32,965 bases of DNA from Streptomyces sp. T39 (GCF_008042045.1 NZ_RDBP01000012.1:813787-846751); one strand, 5' to 3'; shown: positions 16,028-22,637, counted from the first letter of the stretch. Translations and numbers: made by a program. The notes: generated by a model not told the origin, from the sequence alone.

Positions 16028-18043
16028 TCAGAGCAGGCCGTCCCACATCTGCTCCAGCAGCACCGACCACCAGCTCTCCGGCGACGCCAGCGCCGCCGGG
16101 TCGAGCGCGGCGAGCTGGGCCTGGAAGTCGACCGTCCAGCGGCCCGCCTGCTCGGGCGTCAGCCCGTACCGCAGCCGCCACATCCGGCCCAGCAACGCCA
16201 TGCAGCGGACGAACTCCGGCAGGCCGGTGTTCACGAACTGCGGTGCCACCGGCTGCCCGCCGGGACCGGCCTCCACCGGCACCGCGACGATGTGCGCGGT
16301 CCCGTACTGGACGCAGATCGCCCGCCCGAAGTCGCTGCCGAGCACCAGGTAGGACCCGGCGTCCGCGGCCGGCTGCACCTGTCGCTGCGCCGCCAGCTCC
16401 GCGAGCGTCGGCACCACCGGCTGGGCCGGCTGCGCCCAGAAGAACGGGTTGAAGTCACCCGGCAGACCCGCCCACACCAGGGTCGCCGCCACGATCTCCG
16501 GCACCCCCTGACGCGAGACGGACCGCTGGTCGAAGCGGCACAGCCCCTGCGGACCGAACGCCGCGAGCAGTTCCTGCGCCACGCCCTCGGGAGGCAGCGG
16601 CGGCGCGGGCGGCACCTGCGGCAGCGGTGCGCGCACCGGCGCCGGCCGGGCGGGCCCGTCCGCCACCTGGTGCAACTCGCCCTGGTGGGCGAGAAGTTGC
16701 TGCATGCCCTGCCGGCGTGACGCATGGTCGGTGCCGTAGGGGGCGATCGAGGTGATCCGCGCCTGGGGCAGGGTCTCGCGGATCATGCGCGCGCAGTACG
16801 CGCCCGGCAGCTCGCACGACTCCAGCTCCGTGTGCAGCTCCAGCACATGCTGCGGCGGCACGTTCAGCGCGCGCAGCTCGTGCAGGATCTGCCACTCGGG
16901 GTGCGGCGTGCCGGGCGCCGAGCGGCGGATCAGCTGGGCCTCGGAACCGTCCGGCGCACGGTAGCGCAGCACCGCCTGGTAGCCGGGGCCCACCGTCGGC
17001 ACACCGGAGGGCTGCTGCGGGTAGCCGTAGGCGGGCGGCTGCCCGGGATGCGGCGCGTGCGGCACCGGACCGGGCGGACCGGGCGGCTGCGGGGCTCCGG
17101 GACCCATCTGGGCCGGGCCGGCGAGCATCGTCGCGGCGTGGTGCACCCCGCCGGCGGGCGGCGGCGTCGCATCGGGCGGCGGCGTGGAACCGGGCGCCGG
17201 CGGCGGACCGGGCGGCCCCGGAGGCTGCGGCGCACCCGGACCCATCTGGGCGGGGTCGGCCAGCATGGTGGCGGCGTGGTTCACACCACCGCCCGGCGGC
17301 GGCGTGGAACCGGGCGCCGGCGGCGGACCGGGCGGCCCCGGAGGCTGCGGAGCGCCCGGACCCGTCTGGGCCGGGCCGGCGAGCATCGTCGCGGCGTGGT
17401 GCACCCCGCCGGCGGGCGGCGGCGTCGCACCGGGTGCCGGCGGCGGACCGGGCGGCGGGGTGGAGCCGGGCGCGGGCGGCGGACCGGGAGGGCCGGACTG
17501 CGGCACCATCTGCGTCGGCAGATACCCGCCCGCCGGGGCGCCGGGCGCACCGGGACCGGAGGCGGGAGGCGGTGCGGCGCCCGGGCGCGCGCCGGGCGTG
17601 CCCGGCGCACCGGGCGGCGGGGGCGTCGTCCCGCCCGTGGCGCCCCGCGCGCCGCGCGGCGGCCGCACGGCCTTGCTCGTCGCCGCGTCCGCGATGTCCG
17701 CATCGCCCCGGGGCGTCAGTCCGGGCGGCGGAGTGGCGTCCGCGGTGGGCGCGTCGGGCGGCGGCGTCCCCGCCCCCGGCCGGTTCGTGAGCGCCGGGGC
17801 CACGGTGGTGCGCGGCAGCGCGCTGCCGCCCGACATCAGCGCCGTGGGAGCGTCGGCGCTCACCGACGGCGGGGGCGTGTCGGGCGTCAGCGGCGGTGCG
17901 AAGACCGTCGCGGGCAGCGGAACGGAGGCGTCGCCCCCGTCCCCCGCGCTGGTGTCCGTCCATCCGGTGCCGCCCGACGAGGTGGCGGGCACCCCGTCGG
18001 AGGCGGTCGGCTCGTGGTCGTCGGCCCCGGCGTCCGGCCACAC
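16028..18043 (-). CDS. Pro-rich linker, deaminase toxin domain and SUKH-4 immunity domain (5'-disrupted)
   Basis: 671 codons from the first available in-frame start, GTG 18043; that start has no ribosome site, and coding-type codon use continues upstream to 18138, so the true 5' end is probably lost. Residues 1-350 are disordered Pro/Gly/Ala with three repeats centred on HAATMLAxPAQ. Residues about 355-455 form a nucleic-acid or nucleotide deaminase with zinc/catalytic residues H381-x-E383 (HPEWQILHEL) and C410/C417 (ESCELPGAYC), most like the XOO_2897-type toxin deaminases. Residues about 490-671 match SUKH-4 (LVLGSDFGRAICV; LPEFVRCMALLGRMW; SWWSVLLEQMWDGLL). Toxin and immunity in one chain suggest a self-restrained cytoplasmic effector. 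It was probably once joined to the Imm35 gene at 18864. Confidence 0.75.
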   Translation of the reverse strand: MWPDAGADDHEPTASDGVPATSSGGTGWTDTSAGDGGDASVPLPATVFAPPLTPDTPPPSVSADAPTALMSGGSALPRTTVAPALTNRPGAGTPPPDAPTADATPPPGLTPRGDADIADAATSKAVRPPRGARGATGGTTPPPPGAPGTPGARPGAAPPPASGPGAPGAPAGGYLPTQMVPQSGPPGPPPAPGSTPPPGPPPAPGATPPPAGGVHHAATMLAGPAQTGPGAPQPPGPPGPPPAPGSTPPPGGGVNHAATMLADPAQMGPGAPQPPGPPGPPPAPGSTPPPDATPPPAGGVHHAATMLAGPAQMGPGAPQPPGPPGPVPHAPHPGQPPAYGYPQQPSGVPTVGPGYQAVLRYRAPDGSEAQLIRRSAPGTPHPEWQILHELRALNVPPQHVLELHTELESCELPGAYCARMIRETLPQARITSIAPYGTDHASRRQGMQQLLAHQGELHQVADGPARPAPVRAPLPQVPPAPPLPPEGVAQELLAAFGPQGLCRFDQRSVSRQGVPEIVAATLVWAGLPGDFNPFFWAQPAQPVVPTLAELAAQRQVQPAADAGSYLVLGSDFGRAICVQYGTAHIVAVPVEAGPGGQPVAPQFVNTGLPEFVRCMALLGRMWRLRYGLTPEQAGRWTVDFQAQLAALDPAALASPESWWSVLLEQMWDGLL
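17098..17480 (-). repeat. Three imperfect tandem repeats, about 120-135 bp each
   Basis: The units encode PAGGVHHAATMLAGPAQ-like islands separated by PQPPGPPGPPPAPGSTPPP-like linkers, with small in-frame length differences. They lie in the Pro-rich part of the deaminase-SUKH-4 gene. They are protein-coding repeats, not a CRISPR array. Confidence 0.85.
17770..17843 (+). repeat. 74-bp repeat, original copy (inverted partner at 18138-18211)
   Basis: On the minus strand this copy lies inside the deaminase-SUKH-4 frame and encodes the ALMSGGSALP...ALTNRP segment. Its exact reverse complement sits at 18138-18211, 294 bp away. The coding context and codon use of this copy indicate it is the original. 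Confidence 0.9.
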
Positions 18044-18104
18044 CGGCGCGGCGCCGGCGCCGGAGTCCCCCGCGGCGGGCCACGGCGTCGCCGCCGCGGG
18101 TGCC

Positions 18105-18134
18105 GGGGTCGGGGTCGGGGTCGGGGTCGGAGTC
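18105..18134 (-). repeat. Hexanucleotide (GGGGTC)n tandem repeat, Pro-Thr codons
   Basis: Four perfect GGGGTC units and one GGAGTC variant on the plus strand, read as Pro-Thr repeats on the minus strand. They stop next to the rearrangement junction at 18138. The Imm35 frame on the other side breaks at the matching sequence GCT-CCG-ACC. Confidence 0.85.
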
Positions 18135-18137
18135 GGG

Positions 18138-18211
18138 GGCGCTGATGTCGGGCGGCAGCGCGCTGCCGCGCACCACCGTGGCCCCGGCGCTCACGAACCG
18201 GCCGGGGGCGG
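18138..18211 (-). repeat. 74-bp inverted copy of 17770-17843
   Basis: Exact reverse complement of 17770-17843. In this orientation it no longer reads the SGGSALP peptide. It abuts, with about 1 bp overlap, the 187-bp inverted copy at 18211-18397; together they form the patch that interrupts the gene. Confidence 0.9.
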
Positions 18212-18361
18212 CCGGTGGCCGGCGGGCGAGGCGTGGGCGCGCAGGCTGTCGGCCCAGTGCTCGGCCTGCATGATGTCCCAGCGTCCGGGCTGCCAGCCGG
18301 CCTCGCGCAGTGCGGCGTCGACGGCGACGGGGAAGCGGGTCGTGCTCAGGTGGTCGGGCAT
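18191..18361 (-). pseudogene. Truncated duplicate of the SUKH-3 gene 5' end
   Basis: Starting at ATG 18361, the first 50 codons are identical to the intact SUKH-3 gene at 20644 (MPDHLSTTRFPVAV...SPAGHR). The frame then runs into the 74-bp inverted copy and stops at 18191 after PPPAGS. Only the N-terminal quarter to third of the SUKH-3 fold is present, so no function is expected. The 36 bp before the ATG are also copied, including the end of the YwqJ deaminase gene. Confidence 0.85.
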
Positions 18362-18397
18362 CGGTGTGGGGATCAGCCGTTCTGTCAGTCGGTCGGA
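18211..18397 (-). repeat. 187-bp inverted copy of 20608-20794
   Basis: Exact reverse complement of the junction between the YwqJ deaminase 3' end and the SUKH-3 5' end. Homology begins at TCCGACC, a short sequence also expected in the Pro-Thr tract of the interrupted gene, so the junction has microhomology. Confidence 0.93.
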
Positions 18398-18864
18398 GCG
18401 GCCGGGGCGGCGTCCCCGGCCGGCGCGCCCGCGCCGGTCCCGTCCGCGGCGGGCTGCCCCTGCGCGGACCGGTCCCTGCGGTCGGGGATGCCCAGCCGGT
18501 CGGCGGCCTCCTGCAGCCACTCCGGCGGACTCAGCAGGAAGGACGTCTGGTTGAGGTCGATGCGCTCCGGCGACTCGCCCGCCGCGGGGGCCGCCTGCGC
18601 GGCCCGCGCGCCGTACTCCTCCTCGTAGCGGCGGATCACCTCACCGACGGGCAGCCCCGGCCACAGGGTGGCCTCACCGCTGTCGCGGGCGATCACCAGC
18701 CGCTGCTGACCGCCGTCGGACCGCGCACCGCTCTCGCGGTCCTCGGCCCAGACCACGAAGCCCAGTTCGAACTCGCGCACCCGCACCTCACGGTGCTGGT
18801 ACGCCGGCACGTCGCCGTTCACCCATTCCTCGGCGCGCTCCTGCGCCTGCGCGAATGTCACCAT
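18385..18864 (-). CDS. Imm35/YrhB-like immunity domain protein (probably the N-terminal part of a split gene)
   Basis: 159 residues from ATG 18864 (MVTFAQAQERAEEW), with GAGGGGTGAGAG just upstream and 7 nt after the WHH-SUKH stop, so it is in that operon. Residues 1-85 match the small YrhB/Imm35 immunity fold: an N-terminal helix, strand FELGFVVWAEDR, then LVIARDSGEATLWPGLPVGEVIRRYEEEYG. A second short conserved segment follows (INLNQTSFLL-like, SPPEWLQEAADRLGIPD), then an Ala/Pro-rich tail. The last residues (PTD, stop) come from the inverted 187-bp copy. Removing 18137-18396 (260 bp) joins this frame to the deaminase-SUKH-4 frame through a Pro-Thr tract, giving one 858-codon protein. Confidence 0.75.
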   Translation of the reverse strand: MVTFAQAQERAEEWVNGDVPAYQHREVRVREFELGFVVWAEDRESGARSDGGQQRLVIARDSGEATLWPGLPVGEVIRRYEEEYGARAAQAAPAAGESPERIDLNQTSFLLSPPEWLQEAADRLGIPDRRDRSAQGQPAADGTGAGAPAGDAAPAAPTD

Positions 18865-18871
18865 CGGACTC

Positions 18872-19891
18872 TCACCCCTCGCCCGGAACGGGAACCGGCA
18901 CGGCGTGCGCGAAACCACCGTCCACCATCAGATTCGCCACGGTCTCCAGCTCGGGCGGGTTGCCCGCGAGCCGCTGGAGGAAGGCGTCGAAGTCCGCTCC
19001 GCACGGCAGCAGGAGCCGCTCCACCCGCTCCTGGACGCTCCAGCCGTCCTGGTCACGGGCGTCGTCGTAGGCGCAGAACCAGACCGAGCCGATGTCCGTG
19101 CCCCTCACCTTGACCGCGAGGATCCCGCCCTGGGCGAACGCGACGCCCAGGTAGTCCTTGGTGAGGTGGTCGCGCAGGCACTTGTTGACGTAGACCAGGT
19201 CGTTGACCGCGGCCTCGTCCCGCACCGTGAAGAACGGCTGGTCCACCAGTATCCCGAGCTCGGCGTCGAGCGCGGCGCCGACCGGCGCGCAGCCGCCCGC
19301 CGCCTTCAGGAAGGTCCGGTACGCGCCGGGCAGCCGGTACCCCAGGTCCTCCTCCACGCCGAGCAGTTGCTGCTCGGTGACCGACACCGCGTGGCGCGGC
19401 AGCCGGAAGTGGGCGGGGCGGGTCTCCTGGAGCGGCCGCGTGCCGCGCTTGGACTGGTCGACGGGGGCCGTCGCCAGGCCGCCGTGATGCCGCAGCAGCG
19501 CCTTCACCTCGACCGGCACCAGTTCCAGCCGCCTCGTACCGGGCACGTGGTGCCAGGTCCAGCCGTGCGGGGTGGCGACGGCGGGCACGGTGTCCCACAG
19601 GGGGTGGCCGTCCGCGTGCAGGGCCGCGTTCGCCGACACGTAGTCGGTCAGCCGCAGCTCGTCGACGCCGAAGCCCTCCGGCGGTTCGGCGATCTCCGCC
19701 GCCGCGCGGGCGTACGTCGAGAAGTCCGGGAACCCGTGGTCGTCGATCCGCACACCCCTCGGGTGGCGAGCGGCCCTCACCGGGTCCGGGAAGTGCACGA
19801 GCTGCCCGGCGTAGGCCGCGTTCGGTGGCGCGGTACGCGCGCCGGCCCCGGGGCCCGTGGCTGCCCCCAGGCCCTGCCGACCTGTCGTCAT
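18872..19891 (-). CDS. WHH-type HNH nuclease fused to SUKH-1 (SMI1/KNR4) immunity domain
   Basis: 339-residue fusion. Residues about 45-160 resemble the WHH family of HNH/endonuclease VII toxins: YxxYVSANA..., then GWTWHHVPGTRRLELVPVEVK (W113, H114, H115) and RHHGG (135-139). Lys130 sits where the family usually has His in LVPxxLH, so catalysis may be weakened. Residues about 170-320 are a SUKH-1 domain (LGVEEDLGYRLPGAYRTFL; NDLVYVNKCLRDHL; GSVWFCAYDD). No signal peptide or WXG/LXG export domain is present, so it acts inside the cell. The ATG at 19891 has CAGGGGG about 10 nt upstream. It leads the leftward operon and is divergent from the YwqJ deaminase gene. Confidence 0.78.
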   Translation of the reverse strand: MTTGRQGLGAATGPGAGARTAPPNAAYAGQLVHFPDPVRAARHPRGVRIDDHGFPDFSTYARAAAEIAEPPEGFGVDELRLTDYVSANAALHADGHPLWDTVPAVATPHGWTWHHVPGTRRLELVPVEVKALLRHHGGLATAPVDQSKRGTRPLQETRPAHFRLPRHAVSVTEQQLLGVEEDLGYRLPGAYRTFLKAAGGCAPVGAALDAELGILVDQPFFTVRDEAAVNDLVYVNKCLRDHLTKDYLGVAFAQGGILAVKVRGTDIGSVWFCAYDDARDQDGWSVQERVERLLLPCGADFDAFLQRLAGNPPELETVANLMVDGGFAHAVPVPVPGEG

Positions 19892-20113
19892 GGCGTTTTG
19901 CCCCCTGTGGCGTCTGGCTGGTTCAGCACAGCCTATGCGGTACGGCAAGAGGGGTCCCTGGCGCTCCGGTTCCGTAACGAACAGTCACTTTCGAGTGACC
20001 CAACGCCCATCTGGCGACACGTTTCAGCTACCCAGCTTCCACACCTGCCGTCCCATTTGGCAGGCTGTTCCCCCGCATCCTCGGGGGAGTGCACGGAGGG
20101 GACCGACAGAACC
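19892..20113. promoter_or_regulatory. Divergent control region of the toxin-immunity locus
   Basis: 222 bp between the WHH-SUKH (-) and YwqJ (+) starts, noticeably less GC-rich than its surroundings. Three inverted repeats are visible: GTCACT-TTCG-AGTGAC (19984-19999), CCTGCC-N9-GGCAGG (20044-20064), and CCCCCG-N6-CGGGGG (20070-20087). The first two have operator-like size. No clean -35/-10 pair could be fixed on either strand. Confidence 0.5.
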
Positions 20114-20620
20114 ATGCACACAGCGCAACCAAGTTCGTCACCCGGGACATCCGGTGATCCACGCCTCAGCTGGAGCAGCGACGAGCCCGCACGCCCGCCC
20201 ACCCTGCGCCACCGGCGCGACGGCATCCTGCCCGCGGTGGCCGCGGCGCTCTCCGTGCGCGGCGAGACGCTGACGGGGACGGCGGGCAAGGGCGACCGGC
20301 CACCGCTCCTCCACCCGCTCGTACAGGATTTCCTCGACACCCTCACCAGCGGCCAGCGCGAACGGTTCACCGGCCGCTGCCCGGAGGCCATCCTGCTCTC
20401 CCGGCACCTCACGGCCGCCGAGTCGCAGCGTTCCCGGCGGGCCCAGCGCAAGCCGCTGACCCACGGCGAGGCGCGCCGCTCGCTCAAGCACGCGAAACTC
20501 ACCGCCCGCCGCATCCGCGAGGACGGCGACCCGCTGCACGGCAGCTACGCCCCGCCCTGCCGGTCCTGCACCGCCATGCTCGACCATTTCGGCGTACGCC
20601 CCGTCGATCCGACCGACTGA
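20114..20620 (+). CDS. YwqJ-type nucleic-acid deaminase toxin domain protein
   Basis: 168-residue protein in which the deaminase fold is almost the whole chain. The YwqJ family uses a CxE motif for the catalytic zinc site, and here it is C89-P90-E91 (TGRCPEAILLSRHL). The second zinc motif is PPC149-x-x-C152 (SYAPPCRSCTAML). A basic helix (LTHGEARRSLKHAKLTARRI) between them may bind nucleic acid. The first 30 residues are disordered, and there is no signal peptide, WXG100 or other export domain. Start: ATG 20114, with GGAGGGG 12 nt upstream. The SUKH-3 immunity gene follows 23 nt later, the usual toxin-immunity order. Target (RNA, DNA or free nucleotide) is unknown. Confidence 0.85.
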   Translation: MHTAQPSSSPGTSGDPRLSWSSDEPARPPTLRHRRDGILPAVAAALSVRGETLTGTAGKGDRPPLLHPLVQDFLDTLTSGQRERFTGRCPEAILLSRHLTAAESQRSRRAQRKPLTHGEARRSLKHAKLTARRIREDGDPLHGSYAPPCRSCTAMLDHFGVRPVDPTD

Positions 20621-20794
20621 CAGAACGGCTGATCCCCACACCGATGCCCGACCACCTGAGCACGACCCGCTTCCCCGTCGCCGTCGACGCCGCACTGCGC
20701 GAGGCCGGCTGGCAGCCCGGACGCTGGGACATCATGCAGGCCGAGCACTGGGCCGACAGCCTGCGCGCCCACGCCTCGCCCGCCGGCCACCGGC
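20608..20794 (+). repeat. 187-bp repeat, original copy (inverted partner 18211-18397)
   Basis: Spans the last 13 bases of the YwqJ gene, the 23-bp gap and the first 151 bases of the SUKH-3 gene. The exact reverse complement at 18211-18397 means the 2.2-kb segment 18398-20607 is flanked by perfect inverted repeats. Confidence 0.93.
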
Positions 20795-21135
20795 ACAGCG
20801 TCTTCCCGGCCGTCGTCGAGGCGTGGGCGGAGTTCGGCGGGCTGACCCTCGTCGCTCCGGGGCCCGGCCGCCAGTACGCGCCCGCGCCCGTCCTCTTCGA
20901 CCCCCTCGCGGGACTCCACCTCGCCCGCACCCTGGCCGACCTCGGCCGCGCGCTGGAGACGGAGGTGTCCCCGCTCGGTGTGGAGGGCGACCAGCAGGCC
21001 GTCCTCGCCATGGACGCCGAGGGCCGCGTCTACAGCATCGACCACACCGGGGACTGGTACCTCGGTCCCGACATCGACCACGCCCTGGCCACCCTGGTCA
21101 CGGGGGTCCAGCCCGCCCGTCTCACCACCGGGTGA
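20644..21135 (+). CDS. SUKH-3 family immunity protein
   Basis: 163-residue SUKH-3 domain protein, predicted to bind and neutralise the YwqJ deaminase encoded just upstream. Family features include VDAALREAGWQPGR near the N-terminus, FPAVVEAWAEFGGLTL in the central helix-strand, LFDPLAGL, and the C-terminal AMDAEGRVYSIDHTGDWYLGPDIDHALATL. It is full length for the family. The ATG at 20644 has only a weak ribosome site (CTGATCCCC), so it may depend on coupling to the deaminase gene 23 nt upstream. Its first 50 codons are duplicated in inverted orientation at 18211-18361. Confidence 0.88.
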   Translation: MPDHLSTTRFPVAVDAALREAGWQPGRWDIMQAEHWADSLRAHASPAGHRHSVFPAVVEAWAEFGGLTLVAPGPGRQYAPAPVLFDPLAGLHLARTLADLGRALETEVSPLGVEGDQQAVLAMDAEGRVYSIDHTGDWYLGPDIDHALATLVTGVQPARLTTG

Positions 21136-21142
21136 AGCCGCC

Positions 21143-21161
21143 GCCGGCGGGGACCGCCGGC
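21143..21161. terminator. Compact hairpin between SUKH-3 and sensor kinase genes
   Basis: 8-bp stem GCCGGCGG/CCGCCGGC with a GGA loop, in the 32-bp gap between converging genes. Confidence 0.55.
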
Positions 21162-21167
21162 CGCCCC

Positions 21168-22481
21168 TCAGGCCGCCTGCTCCCCGTCCGGCAGCACCGC
21201 CGACACCCTGAAACCCCCCGCGTCGGTCGGGCCCGAGACGAACACCCCGCCCAGCGCGGTGACCCGCTCCCGCATCCCCACCAGCCCGTTGCCGCCGCTC
21301 GGCAGGACCGGCGCGGCCGTGCCGGCGGCATCCGGCGCACCGTTCTCCACCTGCATCGCCACCTCGGCCTCGCGGTGGGCGAGCCGGACCCTGACCTTCG
21401 CGCCCGCCGCGTGCTTGTGGACGTTGGTGAGCGCCTCCTGCACCACCCGGTAAGCGGTCTGCTCGACCTCGGGCGCGTACCCCCGCGCCTCGCCGTGCAC
21501 CGCGAACTCCACGACCATGCCCGCCTGCCGGGACTGGCCCACCAGGGCCTCGATGTCCGCGAGGCACGGGCCGTCCCCGGCGGCCGCGGCCGCGGCGGCC
21601 GCCGCGGCGACACCCACCGCCGCCAGGGGCACGGGTTTCGCCTCCGCGGCCCTCTCGGACCCGCCCGCCCGCAGCACCCCGAGCATCTCCCGCAGCTCGG
21701 TCAGCGCCTGCCGGCCCATGTCCCCCACCAGTGCCGCGTTCTTCACGGCCTTCTGCGGATCCTTGAGCGCCACCGCCTGCAGCGCCGCCGCGTGCACCAC
21801 CATCAGGCTCACCCGGTGCGCGACCACGTCGTGCATCTCCCGGGCGATGCGCGTCCGTTCCTCCTGCCGCGCCCACTGCGCCCGCTGCTCGGCCCGGTCG
21901 GCCAGCAGCGACAGCTCCTGTTCGAGGCTGTCCGCCCGCTCCCGCAGGCTCTCCATCAGCCGCCGGCGTGCCCCTATGTACAGCCCCAGCAGCACCGGCG
22001 GAGCGGTCAGCCCGAGGGACAGGAACACGGCCGTGACCGGCTCGTACCAGGCCCCGTAGTCGGCGGCCTGCACGTCCTGGCGGACCCGGACGAAGGTGAC
22101 GATGAAGGTGGCGGCCAGCGACATCCCCGCCAGCGTCGCCATGATCCGGCGCGGCACCTCGGACGCCGCGAGCGTGTAGAGCCCGACGACGGCCATCAGA
22201 TAGCCCATCTCCGCCGGCGTCGTCGCCACCGACACCAGCACCACGGCGATCGGCCACCGCCGCCGCAGCACCAGCACCGAGCCGACCGCCAGTCCGAAGA
22301 GCACCCCGAAGGGCACCGGCAGCCCGGCGCGCTCGGCGAAGGCGACCCCCTCCACCGCGCACTCCAGGGCCGACGCCACCGCCAGCCCCACATCCAGCAC
22401 GGCGCTGCGCCGCCGCCCCCACCACAGCCACGCACGGGCGGTCGGGCCCGTGGCGTCCTGCTCTGCCCCCGTTGCGGTCAT
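21168..22481 (-). CDS. Orphan NarL-type sensor histidine kinase
   Basis: 437-residue membrane kinase. An N-terminal block of 5-6 hydrophobic helices (about 25-175) with little extracytoplasmic sequence is followed by a coiled segment (ESLRERADSLEQELSLLADRAEQ). The HisKA_3 dimerisation domain carries the phospho-His in EMHDVVAHRVSL. The HATPase has N-box EALTNVHKHA and G-box GGNGLVGMRERV. A run of ten alanines (VGVAAAAAAAAAAGDG) lies between the two. No LuxR-type response regulator is adjacent, unlike most kinases of this class. The ATG at 22481 has GGGAGG only 1 nt away, too close to work well, while TAGTCT lies 7 nt upstream, so a leaderless message is likely. Confidence 0.88.
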   Translation of the reverse strand: MTATGAEQDATGPTARAWLWWGRRRSAVLDVGLAVASALECAVEGVAFAERAGLPVPFGVLFGLAVGSVLVLRRRWPIAVVLVSVATTPAEMGYLMAVVGLYTLAASEVPRRIMATLAGMSLAATFIVTFVRVRQDVQAADYGAWYEPVTAVFLSLGLTAPPVLLGLYIGARRRLMESLRERADSLEQELSLLADRAEQRAQWARQEERTRIAREMHDVVAHRVSLMVVHAAALQAVALKDPQKAVKNAALVGDMGRQALTELREMLGVLRAGGSERAAEAKPVPLAAVGVAAAAAAAAAAGDGPCLADIEALVGQSRQAGMVVEFAVHGEARGYAPEVEQTAYRVVQEALTNVHKHAAGAKVRVRLAHREAEVAMQVENGAPDAAGTAAPVLPSGGNGLVGMRERVTALGGVFVSGPTDAGGFRVSAVLPDGEQAA

Positions 22482-22488
22482 GCCTCCC

Positions 22489-22516
22489 AGACTACGGGCG
22501 GGTGCCACTGGTTTAA
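22489..22516 (-). promoter_or_regulatory. Possible promoter of the sensor kinase gene
   Basis: On the minus strand TTAAAC (22511-22516) and TAGTCT (22489-22494) are 16 nt apart. Transcription would begin at or within a few bases of the ATG at 22481. Confidence 0.35.
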
Positions 22517-22637
22517 GGGGGGTCCCGGGGGCGCGAGTCGGGCGTACACCGTCGCATCGAGGAGGTCTGTTACGGCATAGTGTGGGGGTGCCGTCCGGGT
22601 GCACGGAGACACCGGAACATCTGCACGGCCCGTTCCA

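Noticed and set aside
17098..17480. CRISPR-like array of repeats
   Set aside because: Units are imperfect, adjoining and in frame, and encode Pro-rich protein repeats. There are no unique spacers and no cas genes.
18211..18397. Inverted 187-bp copies as insertion-sequence termini or a transposon
   Set aside because: The repeat is gene-internal sequence from the YwqJ-SUKH-3 junction. There is no transposase and no target-site duplication, and the adjoining 74-bp piece comes from elsewhere in the locus.
17184..18554. Plus-strand 456-codon frame with a Val-Gly repeat
   Set aside because: The GGGGTC hexamer encodes Pro-Thr on the minus strand, which has the proper codon bias and is in frame with the recognised deaminase-SUKH-4 domains.
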